The position numbers and the translations under genes were made by a program. Below are positions 35,136 to 43,623 of a stretch of 64,000 nucleotides of DNA, one piece after another; positions within the stretch are counted from its first letter, which is position 1; the number at the start of each line of letters is the position of its first letter. The stretch comes from an uncultured Cellulophaga sp. Lineage in GTDB: Bacteria; Bacteroidota; Bacteroidia; Flavobacteriales; Flavobacteriaceae. The stretch spans positions 496,001-560,000 of the forward strand of contig CANLOV010000001.1 of assembly GCA_947492955.1 (NCBI GenBank). The letters are read 5' to 3'. The notes under the pieces are model-generated. The model searched no databases. It was given only the letters and a program-made list of their open reading frames with translations, and was not told where the DNA came from.

Positions 35136-35254
35136 AAATCTATAGTGTAATTATTGTAGTGTCAATAGATAATTTGACAATACTAAAATAATAAAAGAGA
35201 TATTCTTTTATGCAGATTATGTTGGATGCTTATCCAAAACTTATTAACTAAAAA

Positions 35255-36667
35255 TTACCCTAATATCATTCCGGCAATAGTAGCAGAAAGCAAAGAGGCT
35301 AATGAGCCACCTAGAACAGCTTTTAGTCCAAACTCCGATAGTGTTTTTCTTTGCCCTGGCGCTAAGGAGCCAATACCGCCTATTTGTATGCCAATAGAAG
35401 CAAAGTTAGCAAAACCACATAGCATGTAAGTTGCCATAACTACAGACTTATTGTAAGCGAAATGCGTAGTATTGGCAACATTTTTTAATTCAGTTAACTG
35501 TATGTATCCAATAAATTCACTAGCTGCTAATTTTATACCCAATAGCTGTCCCATAAGCATTATATCTTCTTTAGCTATACCAATGAGCCACATTAGTGGG
35601 GCAAATACGGTTCCTAAAATAGCCTCTAAAGAAAATTTATCGTAAGAAGTATTAGCGGCAATCCAGGTATTAAGAGTTGTTGTGTCTCCTACTAATCCTA
35701 ATATACCATTAATCATAGCAATAAAAGCAACAAATACTAGTAGCATAGCACCTACATTAACTGCTAATTTTAAGCCTTCAGTGGTTCCATTAGCAATGGC
35801 ATCTAGGATATTGGTGCCAATCTTTTCTGATGATACTTTTACATCTGTATTTATAGTTTCTGTTTGTGGATACAGTATTTTTGAAATAACAATAGCGCCT
35901 GGAGCTGCCATTACCGAGGCTGCTAATAAATGTTTTGCAAAATATAAACGCAAAACTTCATCGTCTCCACCTAAAAAACCAATGTAAGCGGCTAAAACGG
36001 CACCAGCTACTGTGGCCATGCCGCCAATCATAACTAATAGTATTTCCGACTTATTCATTTTTTCTAAATAGGCTTTAATAAGTAAAGGCGCTTCGGTCTG
36101 ACCTAAAAAAATATTGCCAGCTACACTTAAACTCTCGGCTCCAGAAATCCCAAGAGATTTAGAAAGCAACCATGCTAATGCTTTTACTACTTTTTGTATA
36201 ACACCCAAATAAAATAAAACTGATGTTAGTGCAGAAAAGAATATAATAGTAGGAAGTACTTGAAAAGCAAAAATGAACCCAAAAGTATCCATATCCGCAA
36301 CTAATCCTTCAAATAGAAATTTACTTCCTGCTGTTGTATATTCTAGGATTTTCACAAATACTTTTCCAATTTTATCGAATATATATTGGATAAAAGGAAC
36401 TTTTAAAACACCTATAGCAATTAGTAATTGTATAGATAAACCAATACCTACAGTTTTCCAATTAATAGCTTTTCTGTTAGCACTAAAGATAAAGGAAATT
36501 AATATTAATACCGCCATTCCCAGTATACCTCTCCATAAACTGTGAATAGTAAATCCTTGACTTGGAATTATCTCTGTAGTGCTAATTGGAGTTGCTTCTT
36601 GAGCTATAGTGGGGCAAATAGAAAATATAAAAATAAATAATAGAACCCAGTATTGTTTTTTTTTCAT
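35255..36667 (-). CDS. CNT-family (NupC-type) nucleoside transporter
   Basis: The product has 470 residues with an unusual N-terminal signal-peptide-like segment (ICPTIAQ, ~22 residues) ahead of the transporter core. The core shows GQTEAPLLIKAYL and the NIFLGQTE block that binds nucleoside and sodium in concentrative nucleoside transporters, then MLCGFANFASIGIQIGG near the end. It imports nucleosides with sodium or protons across the inner membrane. It sits between thyA and the DUF151 gene, fitting nucleotide salvage. Confidence 0.9.
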   Translation of the reverse strand: MKKKQYWVLLFIFIFSICPTIAQEATPISTTEIIPSQGFTIHSLWRGILGMAVLILISFIFSANRKAINWKTVGIGLSIQLLIAIGVLKVPFIQYIFDKIGKVFVKILEYTTAGSKFLFEGLVADMDTFGFIFAFQVLPTIIFFSALTSVLFYLGVIQKVVKALAWLLSKSLGISGAESLSVAGNIFLGQTEAPLLIKAYLEKMNKSEILLVMIGGMATVAGAVLAAYIGFLGGDDEVLRLYFAKHLLAASVMAAPGAIVISKILYPQTETINTDVKVSSEKIGTNILDAIANGTTEGLKLAVNVGAMLLVFVAFIAMINGILGLVGDTTTLNTWIAANTSYDKFSLEAILGTVFAPLMWLIGIAKEDIMLMGQLLGIKLAASEFIGYIQLTELKNVANTTHFAYNKSVVMATYMLCGFANFASIGIQIGGIGSLAPGQRKTLSEFGLKAVLGGSLASLLSATIAGMILG

Positions 36668-36680
36668 ATTGTATGCGGAT

Positions 36681-37319
36681 CTATAATTTTCTTTTAGATA
36701 TCTCGTCTCTTAGTTTTGCTGCTTTTTCATAATCTTCGTTTGCTACAACTTTTTCTAGTTCTTGGTATAATTCATCTAAAGAAAGTTCTTTGTAGCCATC
36801 ACTTGCACTTGCAGTGCTATCTATTTCTACAGTTTCTCCTTCTTGTAAAATTTCGTTTACCATTATACTATTTTCTTCCTCTTCTTCCTCTTTTTCTTTA
36901 GAGGAGAATTTAAGAAAAATACCAGCTTTGTCTAATATTGTTTTGTAAGTGAATATAGGGGCATTAAAGCGTAACGCCAGTGCTATGGCATCACTAGTTC
37001 TGGCATCTATAATTTCTTCAATTTTATCTCTTTCGCATATGATACTAGAGTAAAAAACACCATCTACTAATTTGTGTATAATTACTTGCTTAACTACGAT
37101 ATCAAATCTATCTGAGAAATTTTTAAAAAGGTCGTGAGTTAAAGGTCTAGGAGGTTTAATTTCTTTTTCTAAAGCAATTGCAATGGACTGTGCTTCAAAA
37201 GCTCCAATTACAATAGGTAATTTGCGATCACCATCAACTTCATTTAAAATTAAAGCGTATGCGCCATTTTGTGTTTGGCTATAGGAAATTCCTTTTATTT
37301 TTAATCTAACTAAACTCAT
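36681..37319 (-). CDS. Bifunctional nuclease family protein (DUF151) with UvrB/UvrC motif
   Basis: The product has 212 residues. The N-terminal DUF151 domain (~1-125) has LPIVIGAFEAQSIA and ARTSDAIALALRF, the latter diagnostic. An acidic linker follows, and a C-terminal UVR motif (~175-205; ELEKVVANEDYEKAAKLRDEI) resembles the UvrB-UvrC contact helix. Plant members degrade RNA and DNA; the bacterial role is unclear. It ends 13 bases before the nucleoside transporter gene. Confidence 0.9.
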   Translation of the reverse strand: MSLVRLKIKGISYSQTQNGAYALILNEVDGDRKLPIVIGAFEAQSIAIALEKEIKPPRPLTHDLFKNFSDRFDIVVKQVIIHKLVDGVFYSSIICERDKIEEIIDARTSDAIALALRFNAPIFTYKTILDKAGIFLKFSSKEKEEEEEENSIMVNEILQEGETVEIDSTASASDGYKELSLDELYQELEKVVANEDYEKAAKLRDEISKRKL

Positions 37320-37336
37320 AATTTTTTATAAACCAT

Positions 37337-37382
37337 AAAGGGCTATTAAACAAAGGGGACTCCAATAGTTTAATAGCCCTTT
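37337..37382 (-). terminator. 15-bp stem-loop between etfA and the DUF151 gene
   Basis: A perfect 15-bp stem (AAAGGGCTATTAAAC with GTTTAATAGCCCTTT) encloses a 16-base loop, starting ~20 bases after the etfA stop codon. The trailing T-run on the minus strand is short, so it is a terminator of uncertain strength or an mRNA end stabiliser. Confidence 0.6.
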
Positions 37383-37404
37383 GAAAAGCACAATTTAGCA
37401 AAAT

Positions 37405-38373
37405 TTAAGCGTTTTGCGCTTTAAATTCTTTTAATTTTTCAATGAGCTTAGGAACAACCTCAAAAGCATCACCAACAATACCATAATCAGCAGCCTTAAA
37501 AAATGGTGCTTCAGGGTCTGTATTAATAACAACTTTTACTTTAGAAGAGCTTACGCCTGCTAGGTGTTGTATGGCTCCTGAGATACCAATAGCAATGTAT
37601 AAATTACTAGCTACAGGTTTTCCTGTTTGTCCAACATGTTCTCCGTGTGGTCTCCATCCTAAATCGGAAACTGGTTTAGAGCATGCAGTTGCAGCGCCAA
37701 GAACATCTGCTAATTCTTCTATCATTCCCCAGTTCTCGGGACCTTTTAAACCTCTTCCGCCAGATACTACAATGTCGGCATCAGCAATAGTAGCTTTACC
37801 TACTACTTTATCTATTTCTGTAGATTTTGTAGAAAAATCTGCTTCACTAGGTGTTGAATTAAAATCTTCAACAGCTATAGAGGTATCATTTTCATGAATA
37901 CCGTATGAGTTGTTAGATACACCAATTATTTTTGTGTCTGCTTTTATTTCTGTGTAAGCAAATCCTTTGTTACTAAAAGCAGTTCTCTTTACTATAAAAG
38001 GGCTAATACTTTCTGGGGCTGCTATTACATTAGGGGTATATCCTGCTTTTAATTTACCTGCTAATAATGGAGTTAGGTATTTAGTGTCTGTACTAGAGCT
38101 AACTATAATTACTGATGCATTTTCTTTTTCAATTGCTTTTGCAATAATATTTGCGTAGGCTTTGGCGTTAAATGTTTTTAATTGGTCATTGCTAACATTT
38201 AACACTTTAGAAACACCATACTTACCAAGGCTTTCATTTTCTTCTGCATTAAAAGAAATAGCAGTAACCGTTGTGTTTAATTCTTTGGCAACAGCGTAAG
38301 CATAAGAAGCAACTTCAAAAGCATTTTTTTTAAACGTTCCGTTTTCCGATTCGGTATATATTAAAACTGACAT
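37405..38373 (-). CDS. etfA: Electron transfer flavoprotein subunit alpha
   Basis: The product has 322 residues. The C-terminal FAD domain shows VSGGRGLKGPENWGMIEELA, GQTGKPVASNLYIAIGISGAIQH and INTDPEAPFF. With EtfB it carries electrons from acyl-CoA dehydrogenases to the respiratory chain. It starts 12 bases after etfB. Confidence 0.97.
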   Translation of the reverse strand: MSVLIYTESENGTFKKNAFEVASYAYAVAKELNTTVTAISFNAEENESLGKYGVSKVLNVSNDQLKTFNAKAYANIIAKAIEKENASVIIVSSSTDTKYLTPLLAGKLKAGYTPNVIAAPESISPFIVKRTAFSNKGFAYTEIKADTKIIGVSNNSYGIHENDTSIAVEDFNSTPSEADFSTKSTEIDKVVGKATIADADIVVSGGRGLKGPENWGMIEELADVLGAATACSKPVSDLGWRPHGEHVGQTGKPVASNLYIAIGISGAIQHLAGVSSSKVKVVINTDPEAPFFKAADYGIVGDAFEVVPKLIEKLKEFKAQNA

Positions 38374-38385
38374 AATTACTTTTTT

Positions 38386-39132
38386 TTAGATTGCTTTTGC
38401 TTCGTTATGCAAAAGGTTAATTAATTCATCTATATTGTTAGCATCAACCATTTTAACGGCGCCTTTTGTAGCAGGTTTTTCAAACTTGGTGTCATTAGTA
38501 TTTGCATCAACAGCAATAGGTTCAACTACACTTAGTTGTTTCTTACGAGCCATCATAATTCCTCTCATGTTAGGAATTTTTAAATCACTTTCTTCAACTA
38601 AACCTTTTTGTCCACCTATAATTAAAGGTAATGTCGTAGATAATGTTTCTTTACCTCCGTCTATTTCTCTAACTGCTGTAGCATTTGTTCCATCAACCTC
38701 TAAGCTAACACATGTATTAACAAAGTTTAGGTCTAGAATGCTTGCAATTATTCCTGGTACCATGCCGCCATTATAATCAATAGACTCTCTACCTGCAATA
38801 ATAAGGTCGTAAGAGCCGTTTTTAATAACTTCGGCAAGTTGCTGTGCTACAAAAAAGCCATCTATTGGCTCTGTATTTACTCTTATAGCTTCGTCTGCAC
38901 CTATGGCTAATGCTTTTCTTATGGTTGGTTCTGTGCTAGGTCCGCCAACAGTAGCAACATGTACACTTGCTCCTTGCTTTTCTTTAAACCACATAGCTCT
39001 CGTTAATCCAAACTCATCGTTTGGGTTAATTACAAACTGCACGCCATTGGTATCAAATTTGGTATCGTTTTCTGTGAAATTTATTTTGGAAGTAGTGTCT
39101 GGGACATTACTTATACAGACTAATATTTTCAT
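38386..39132 (-). CDS. etfB: Electron transfer flavoprotein subunit beta
   Basis: The product has 248 residues from the ATG at 39130-39132 (MKILVCISNVPDTTSK), the normal family start; an in-frame ATG 36 bases upstream would add an unlikely leader. VINPNDEFGLTRA and LIIAGRESIDYNGGMVPG are signatures, and the latter contributes to AMP binding. It is the first gene of etfB-etfA, divergent from pdhB across a region with a 48-bp palindrome. Confidence 0.96.
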   Translation of the reverse strand: MKILVCISNVPDTTSKINFTENDTKFDTNGVQFVINPNDEFGLTRAMWFKEKQGASVHVATVGGPSTEPTIRKALAIGADEAIRVNTEPIDGFFVAQQLAEVIKNGSYDLIIAGRESIDYNGGMVPGIIASILDLNFVNTCVSLEVDGTNATAVREIDGGKETLSTTLPLIIGGQKGLVEESDLKIPNMRGIMMARKKQLSVVEPIAVDANTNDTKFEKPATKGAVKMVDANNIDELINLLHNEAKAI

Positions 39133-39181
39133 GTTTTGATTGTATTTTCTGAAAAGAATTAAAAACAAAGCAAAGATAAGT

Positions 39182-39229
39182 AATAATTTTAAAATTTACT
39201 ATGCATGCATAGTAAATTTTAAAATTATT
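39182..39229. repeat. 48-bp perfect palindrome with no spacer
   Basis: Every one of 24 base pairs matches around a centre at ATGCA|TGCAT; the outer part is AT-rich (AATAATTTTAAAATTTACT). It lies 50 bases upstream of the etfB start and ~85 bases upstream of pdhB, i.e. in the shared divergent promoter region, so an operator or cruciform site is more plausible than a terminator. Confidence 0.9.
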
Positions 39230-39266
39230 TTGATTCTTAGAGCCCTGTTATTGTTGTATAATTTGC

Positions 39267-39274
39267 TATTTTTG
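39267..39274 (+). promoter_or_regulatory. -7 element (TATTTTTG) before pdhB
   Basis: TATTTTTG followed by C fits the TAnnTTTG consensus, 42 bases before the pdhB start codon. No TTG at the right distance upstream is seen. Confidence 0.45.
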
Positions 39275-39316
39275 CTACCGTTTTAAGATGACAGAAATTA
39301 AAAGATACTTCAATAC

Positions 39317-40294
39317 ATGAAAACAATACAATTTAGAGAGGCTATATGCGAGGCCATGTCTGAGGAGATGAGACGAGATGAGTCTATATATTTAATGGGT
39401 GAAGAGGTTGCTGAATATAACGGAGCTTATAAAGCTTCTAAAGGAATGTTAGATGAATTTGGCGCTGATAGAGTAATAGATACACCAATTTCTGAATTAG
39501 GTTTTGCAGGTATAGGAGTTGGGTCTGCAATGAATGGTAATAGACCAATTATTGAGTTTATGACATTTAATTTTGCTTTAGTTGGTATAGACCAAATCAT
39601 AAATAACGCAGCAAAAATTAGACAAATGTCTGGCGGACAATTAAATTGTCCTATTGTTTTTCGTGGGCCAACAGCTTCAGCAGGTCAGTTAGGAGCAACA
39701 CACTCACAAGCTTTTGAGAGTTGGTTTGCAAATTGCCCAGGTCTTAAAGTAGTAGTGCCATCTAACCCAGCAGATGCAAAAGGGTTGTTAAAGGCAGCGA
39801 TAAGAGATGAAGACCCTGTTATTTTTATGGAGTCTGAGCAAATGTATGGAGATAAAGGTGAAGTGCCTGAGGGAGATTATATTATTCCGTTAGGAGTTGC
39901 AGACATCAAAAGAGAAGGTTCAGATGTAACAATTGTTTCTTTTGGTAAAATTATAAAGGAAGCTTATAAAGCGGCCGATGTGTTAGCAAAAGAAGGTGTT
40001 AGTTGTGAAATTATAGATTTACGTACGGTAAAGCCTTTAGATTATGACGCTATTGTTACTTCTGTAAAGAAAACCAATAGATTAGTAATTTTAGAAGAAG
40101 CATGGCCTTATGGTAATACCGCTACAGAAATTACATATCATATACAATCTAATGCATTTGATTATTTAGATGCACCAATAGTAAAAATAAATACGGCAGA
40201 TACACCAGCGCCTTACTCTCCAGTTTTATTAGAGGAATGGTTACCAAATCATGAAGATGTAGTAAAAGCTGTTAAGAAAGTGTTATATAAATAA
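39317..40294 (+). CDS. pdhB: Pyruvate dehydrogenase E1 component subunit beta
   Basis: The product has 325 residues, the full E1-beta length. The N-terminal FREAICEAMSEEMRRDESIYLMGEEV, PISELGFAGIGVGSAMNG and EFMTFNFALVGIDQI blocks are diagnostic. With E1-alpha it forms the thiamine-dependent decarboxylase of pyruvate dehydrogenase. The E1-alpha and E2 genes are ~11 kb away at 51195 and 52198, so the complex is encoded at two loci. A strong terminator follows. Confidence 0.95.
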   Translation: MKTIQFREAICEAMSEEMRRDESIYLMGEEVAEYNGAYKASKGMLDEFGADRVIDTPISELGFAGIGVGSAMNGNRPIIEFMTFNFALVGIDQIINNAAKIRQMSGGQLNCPIVFRGPTASAGQLGATHSQAFESWFANCPGLKVVVPSNPADAKGLLKAAIRDEDPVIFMESEQMYGDKGEVPEGDYIIPLGVADIKREGSDVTIVSFGKIIKEAYKAADVLAKEGVSCEIIDLRTVKPLDYDAIVTSVKKTNRLVILEEAWPYGNTATEITYHIQSNAFDYLDAPIVKINTADTPAPYSPVLLEEWLPNHEDVVKAVKKVLYK

Positions 40295-40321
40295 CCTAAG
40301 TGGTTATGTAAGATTATATTT

Positions 40322-40356
40322 GCTTCGCCAACATCAAATGTTGGCGAAGCTTTTTT
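40322..40356 (+). terminator. Terminator after pdhB
   Basis: A perfect 13-bp GC-containing stem (GCTTCGCCAACAT with ATGTTGGCGAAGC) encloses loop CAA and is followed by TTTTTTA. Confidence 0.92.
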
Positions 40357-40443
40357 ATTTAAAGGGAAAATATTTGATAGAAATTTACTTTAAATTATTG
40401 CTAAAACTTTAAATTGTTATTAAGGTAGAACACTGTTAAAAAA

Positions 40444-42939
40444 ATGAAGCATTCCTTTTTAGTATTCCTTTTTCTTATTTCTTTTTTTGTAAATGCGCAA
40501 ACTAAAGTTAGTGGTGTAGTTGTAGATGAGTTTGGAGTGCCTATCTCATTTGCTAATGTGTTGTTTAAAAATTCTACGGAAGGTACTATAACTAATGATG
40601 ATGGTAGGTTTTATATGGAGTCTGATAATACCTATGAAACTTTATTAGTCTCATTTATAGGTTATGAAAGTAAAGAAATTTTATTATCATCAAAAGTAAA
40701 TTACAATTTAGAAGTGACTTTAGCGCAATCTAATGAGCAATTAGATGAGGTGGTTATTTATGTAGGTAAACAATCTAAAAAAAATAACCCAGCAATAGAT
40801 ATTTTAAAAAAGATATGGGCAAAAAAGAGGGCTAATGGTGTTTATAAATTTCAGCAATATCAATATGATAAGTACGAAAAGATAGAGTTCGATTTAAATA
40901 CGATTGATAGTGCCTTAATGAAGAAGAAAATTTTTAAGGGATTAGAGTTTGTTTTTAATGATTTAGATACCTCTAGAATAACAGGAAAAACATATTTACC
41001 TATCTTTTTAAATGAGACCTTTTCTAAGGTTTACGGTGATAATGTACAAGAGCAGAAAAAAGAGGAAGTATTGGGGAATAAAAATTCTGGATTTAGTAAC
41101 AACCAAGCAATTACTGCATTTGTTTCCGATTTATATTCAGATTATGATATTTATGATAATTATTTAAAGTTTTTTGATAAAAGTTTCACCAGTCCTTTAT
41201 CTAAAACTGGTGTAGATACCTATAATTATGTTTTGTCCGATAGTGCTTTTATAGATAATAAATGGTGTTATAATATCATATATTATCCTAGACGAAAAAA
41301 CGAATTAACCTTTAAGGGTGATTTTTGGGTAAACGATTCTACGTTTGCAGTAAAAAAAATAAACTTAGAAGTAACCAAAAGTGCTAATATAAATTGGGTA
41401 AAAGAAATTTATATAGAGCAAGATTTTGAGGTGCTTAACGATTCTGTTTTTCTTTTGAAAAGAGATTATATGTTAAGTGATTTTAGTTTTCAAAAAAAGG
41501 AAAAATCTAGAGGGGTTTACGGAAAAAGAACAACCGTTTATGATGGGTATACATTTGATGTAAAAAAAGAGAAAGACTTTTATAAAGAAAAAATAGATGC
41601 CTACAGAGCTGAGGTTTTTGAAAGGGATAGTTCTTTTTGGAAAAAAAATAGATTAGAGTCTTTAAATAAAGATGAGAAAGGAGTGTATCAATTATTAGAT
41701 ACATTAAAAACGGTACCAAAGTTTAAAAGTTTTTATACCATAGCTAGTATATTAGGTTCTGGTTTTGTAGAAATAGATAAATGGAATTTAGATATAGGTA
41801 ATATATACACGGTATTAGGGTTTAATGATGCAGAAGGTACACGAGTACGATTAGGAGGAAGAACTTATTATGGGCAGAATGATCCATGGAGATTAGAAGG
41901 ATACATAGCTTACGGTTTTCAGGATAAAAGAGGTAAATATGGGGTTTCTGGGAAATGGTTGGTAGATAAAAAGAGCAGGTTAATAGTTTCTGCAGGTAAT
42001 CGTAGAGATATAGAACAGTTAGGGCAAAGATTAACAACAACTAGTGATGTTTTGGGAAGGAGTGTAGCTTCATCTTCGTTGCTTACAGTTGGAGCTAATA
42101 ATACATTAACAAATATACGATTAAGTGCTTTTGCTTTAGAAATAGAACCTATTACTAATTTAAGAGTAGGAGTGGGTAGTTCTTTAAGAGAGTTAACATC
42201 AGCATTGCCAGAAGAATTTAGTTTAGATTATGTTGATTTAGAAGCTTCATCAGGAGTATCTTCAGAAATAAAACAATTAGATTTTAATGCCTTGGTAATT
42301 TACACACCAGGAAAAAGAACTATTGGTTATGGAGTAGAGCGCAGAGATGTTAATGATGATTACAGTACATTGGTTTTAAATTACACAAAGGGTATAGAGG
42401 GGTCTTTTGGTAGTGATTTTAATTATGATAAAATACAATTTTCATACAGTCAGCTATGGCAATTAGGGGGCTTTGGTAGATTGTATAGCACTATAGAAAT
42501 GGGGAAAACTTTTGGGGAAGTGCCTTTAGGTTTGTTAAGTGTTGTACCAGGAAATCAGACATTATTTACAACCTATAATACATTTTCTAACTTAGATTTT
42601 TATGAGTTTGTTACAGATACTTATACGTCTTTACACTTAGAACATAATTTTAATGGAAGGTTGTTTTCTAGAATACCTTTTATTAGAAAATTAAATTTAA
42701 GGGAATTAGTGGGCTTAAGAGGAGTGTGGGGAGATTTGTCTTCTGAAAATAAAGCACTTAGTAGTCCTGTTAATGTTCCCTTAATAGCACCTACAGATAA
42801 AATATATTGGGAATATTCTTTTGGAGTGGGCAATATATTTAAGGTTTTTAGGTTAGATTTTAATTTTAGAGGTAATTATTTAGAGGCTCCAGGTGCAAGA
42901 CCTTTTAGGGTTACTGGGGCATTTGGGTTTAAGTTTTGA
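40444..42939 (+). CDS. DUF5686 outer-membrane protein with carboxypeptidase-like regulatory domain
   Basis: The product has 831 residues with a signal peptide (FFVNAQ). Residues ~22-105 form a CarboxypepD-reg-like beta-sandwich (VSGVVVDEFGVPISFANV, DDGRFYM), followed by the DUF5686 region and a long C-terminal part with alternating strand patterns ending in GAFGFKF, as in an outer-membrane barrel. It has no TonB plug. Function unknown; it is common in Bacteroidota. It ends 58 bases before the ppa start. Confidence 0.88.
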   Translation: MKHSFLVFLFLISFFVNAQTKVSGVVVDEFGVPISFANVLFKNSTEGTITNDDGRFYMESDNTYETLLVSFIGYESKEILLSSKVNYNLEVTLAQSNEQLDEVVIYVGKQSKKNNPAIDILKKIWAKKRANGVYKFQQYQYDKYEKIEFDLNTIDSALMKKKIFKGLEFVFNDLDTSRITGKTYLPIFLNETFSKVYGDNVQEQKKEEVLGNKNSGFSNNQAITAFVSDLYSDYDIYDNYLKFFDKSFTSPLSKTGVDTYNYVLSDSAFIDNKWCYNIIYYPRRKNELTFKGDFWVNDSTFAVKKINLEVTKSANINWVKEIYIEQDFEVLNDSVFLLKRDYMLSDFSFQKKEKSRGVYGKRTTVYDGYTFDVKKEKDFYKEKIDAYRAEVFERDSSFWKKNRLESLNKDEKGVYQLLDTLKTVPKFKSFYTIASILGSGFVEIDKWNLDIGNIYTVLGFNDAEGTRVRLGGRTYYGQNDPWRLEGYIAYGFQDKRGKYGVSGKWLVDKKSRLIVSAGNRRDIEQLGQRLTTTSDVLGRSVASSSLLTVGANNTLTNIRLSAFALEIEPITNLRVGVGSSLRELTSALPEEFSLDYVDLEASSGVSSEIKQLDFNALVIYTPGKRTIGYGVERRDVNDDYSTLVLNYTKGIEGSFGSDFNYDKIQFSYSQLWQLGGFGRLYSTIEMGKTFGEVPLGLLSVVPGNQTLFTTYNTFSNLDFYEFVTDTYTSLHLEHNFNGRLFSRIPFIRKLNLRELVGLRGVWGDLSSENKALSSPVNVPLIAPTDKIYWEYSFGVGNIFKVFRLDFNFRGNYLEAPGARPFRVTGAFGFKF

Positions 42940-42997
42940 TAAAAAAATAAATATAACAGTAGAAATTAAAGTACATTTACATAATAATTTATCACTT

Positions 42998-43513
42998 ATG
43001 AGTAACGAAAAACTAGTAACTTTTGATGTTTTAATAGAAATCCCAAAAGGGAGTAGAAATAAATACGAATACGATTTTAAATTAAATAAAATTAGATTTG
43101 ATAGGATGCTTTTTTCATCTATGATGTATCCTGGAGATTATGGTTTTATTCCAGAGACTTTGGCTTTAGATAGTGATCCGTTAGATATTTTAGTATTAGG
43201 GCATCAGCCAACATACCCAATGGTGGTAATGGAAGTAAAGCCAATAGGCGTTTTTCATATGACAGATGAAAAAGGGCCTGATGAAAAAATTATATGTGTT
43301 CCTGTATCTGATCCAATTTGGAATAATAAAAATGATATAAGCGATTTAAATCCACATAGATTAAAAGAGATAGAGCATTTCTTTAAAGTGTATAAAGATT
43401 TAGAAAAGAAGAAAGTAGATGTAGGTGGATGGGGAGATGCAAAACAAGCTGTAGAAATATACAAGGAATGTGTAGAAAGATATAATGAAAGTGATAAGGT
43501 ATTCACAATCTAA
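42998..43513 (+). CDS. ppa: Soluble inorganic pyrophosphatase
   Basis: The product has 171 residues from the ATG at 42998 (MSNEKLVTFDVLIEIPKGSRNK); an in-frame start at 42893 lies inside the preceding gene. The family I signature DSDPLDILVL and MMYPGDYGFIPET are present. It hydrolyses pyrophosphate in the cytoplasm. It is next to hppA, which spends the same substrate to pump ions, with a terminator between them. Confidence 0.95.
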   Translation: MSNEKLVTFDVLIEIPKGSRNKYEYDFKLNKIRFDRMLFSSMMYPGDYGFIPETLALDSDPLDILVLGHQPTYPMVVMEVKPIGVFHMTDEKGPDEKIICVPVSDPIWNNKNDISDLNPHRLKEIEHFFKVYKDLEKKKVDVGGWGDAKQAVEIYKECVERYNESDKVFTI

Positions 43514-43532
43514 AATCATTTTTATTACGAAG

Positions 43533-43568
43533 AAAGCCATTTTTTAACATTAAAAATGGCTTTTTTTT
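43533..43568. terminator. Terminator between ppa and hppA
   Basis: A 12-bp stem (AAAGCCATTTTT with AAAAATGGCTTT) encloses a short AT loop and runs into a stretch of T. It separates ppa from the promoter region of hppA. Confidence 0.85.
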
Positions 43569-43623
43569 ATTTTATAGGATTTCGTTACTTTTATGATCTT
43601 TAAAAAATGCTAAACAATAAAGA

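Noticed and set aside
42893-42997. Upstream in-frame start for ppa
   Set aside because: It lies inside the DUF5686 gene and adds residues absent from the family; the ATG at 42998 gives the standard start.
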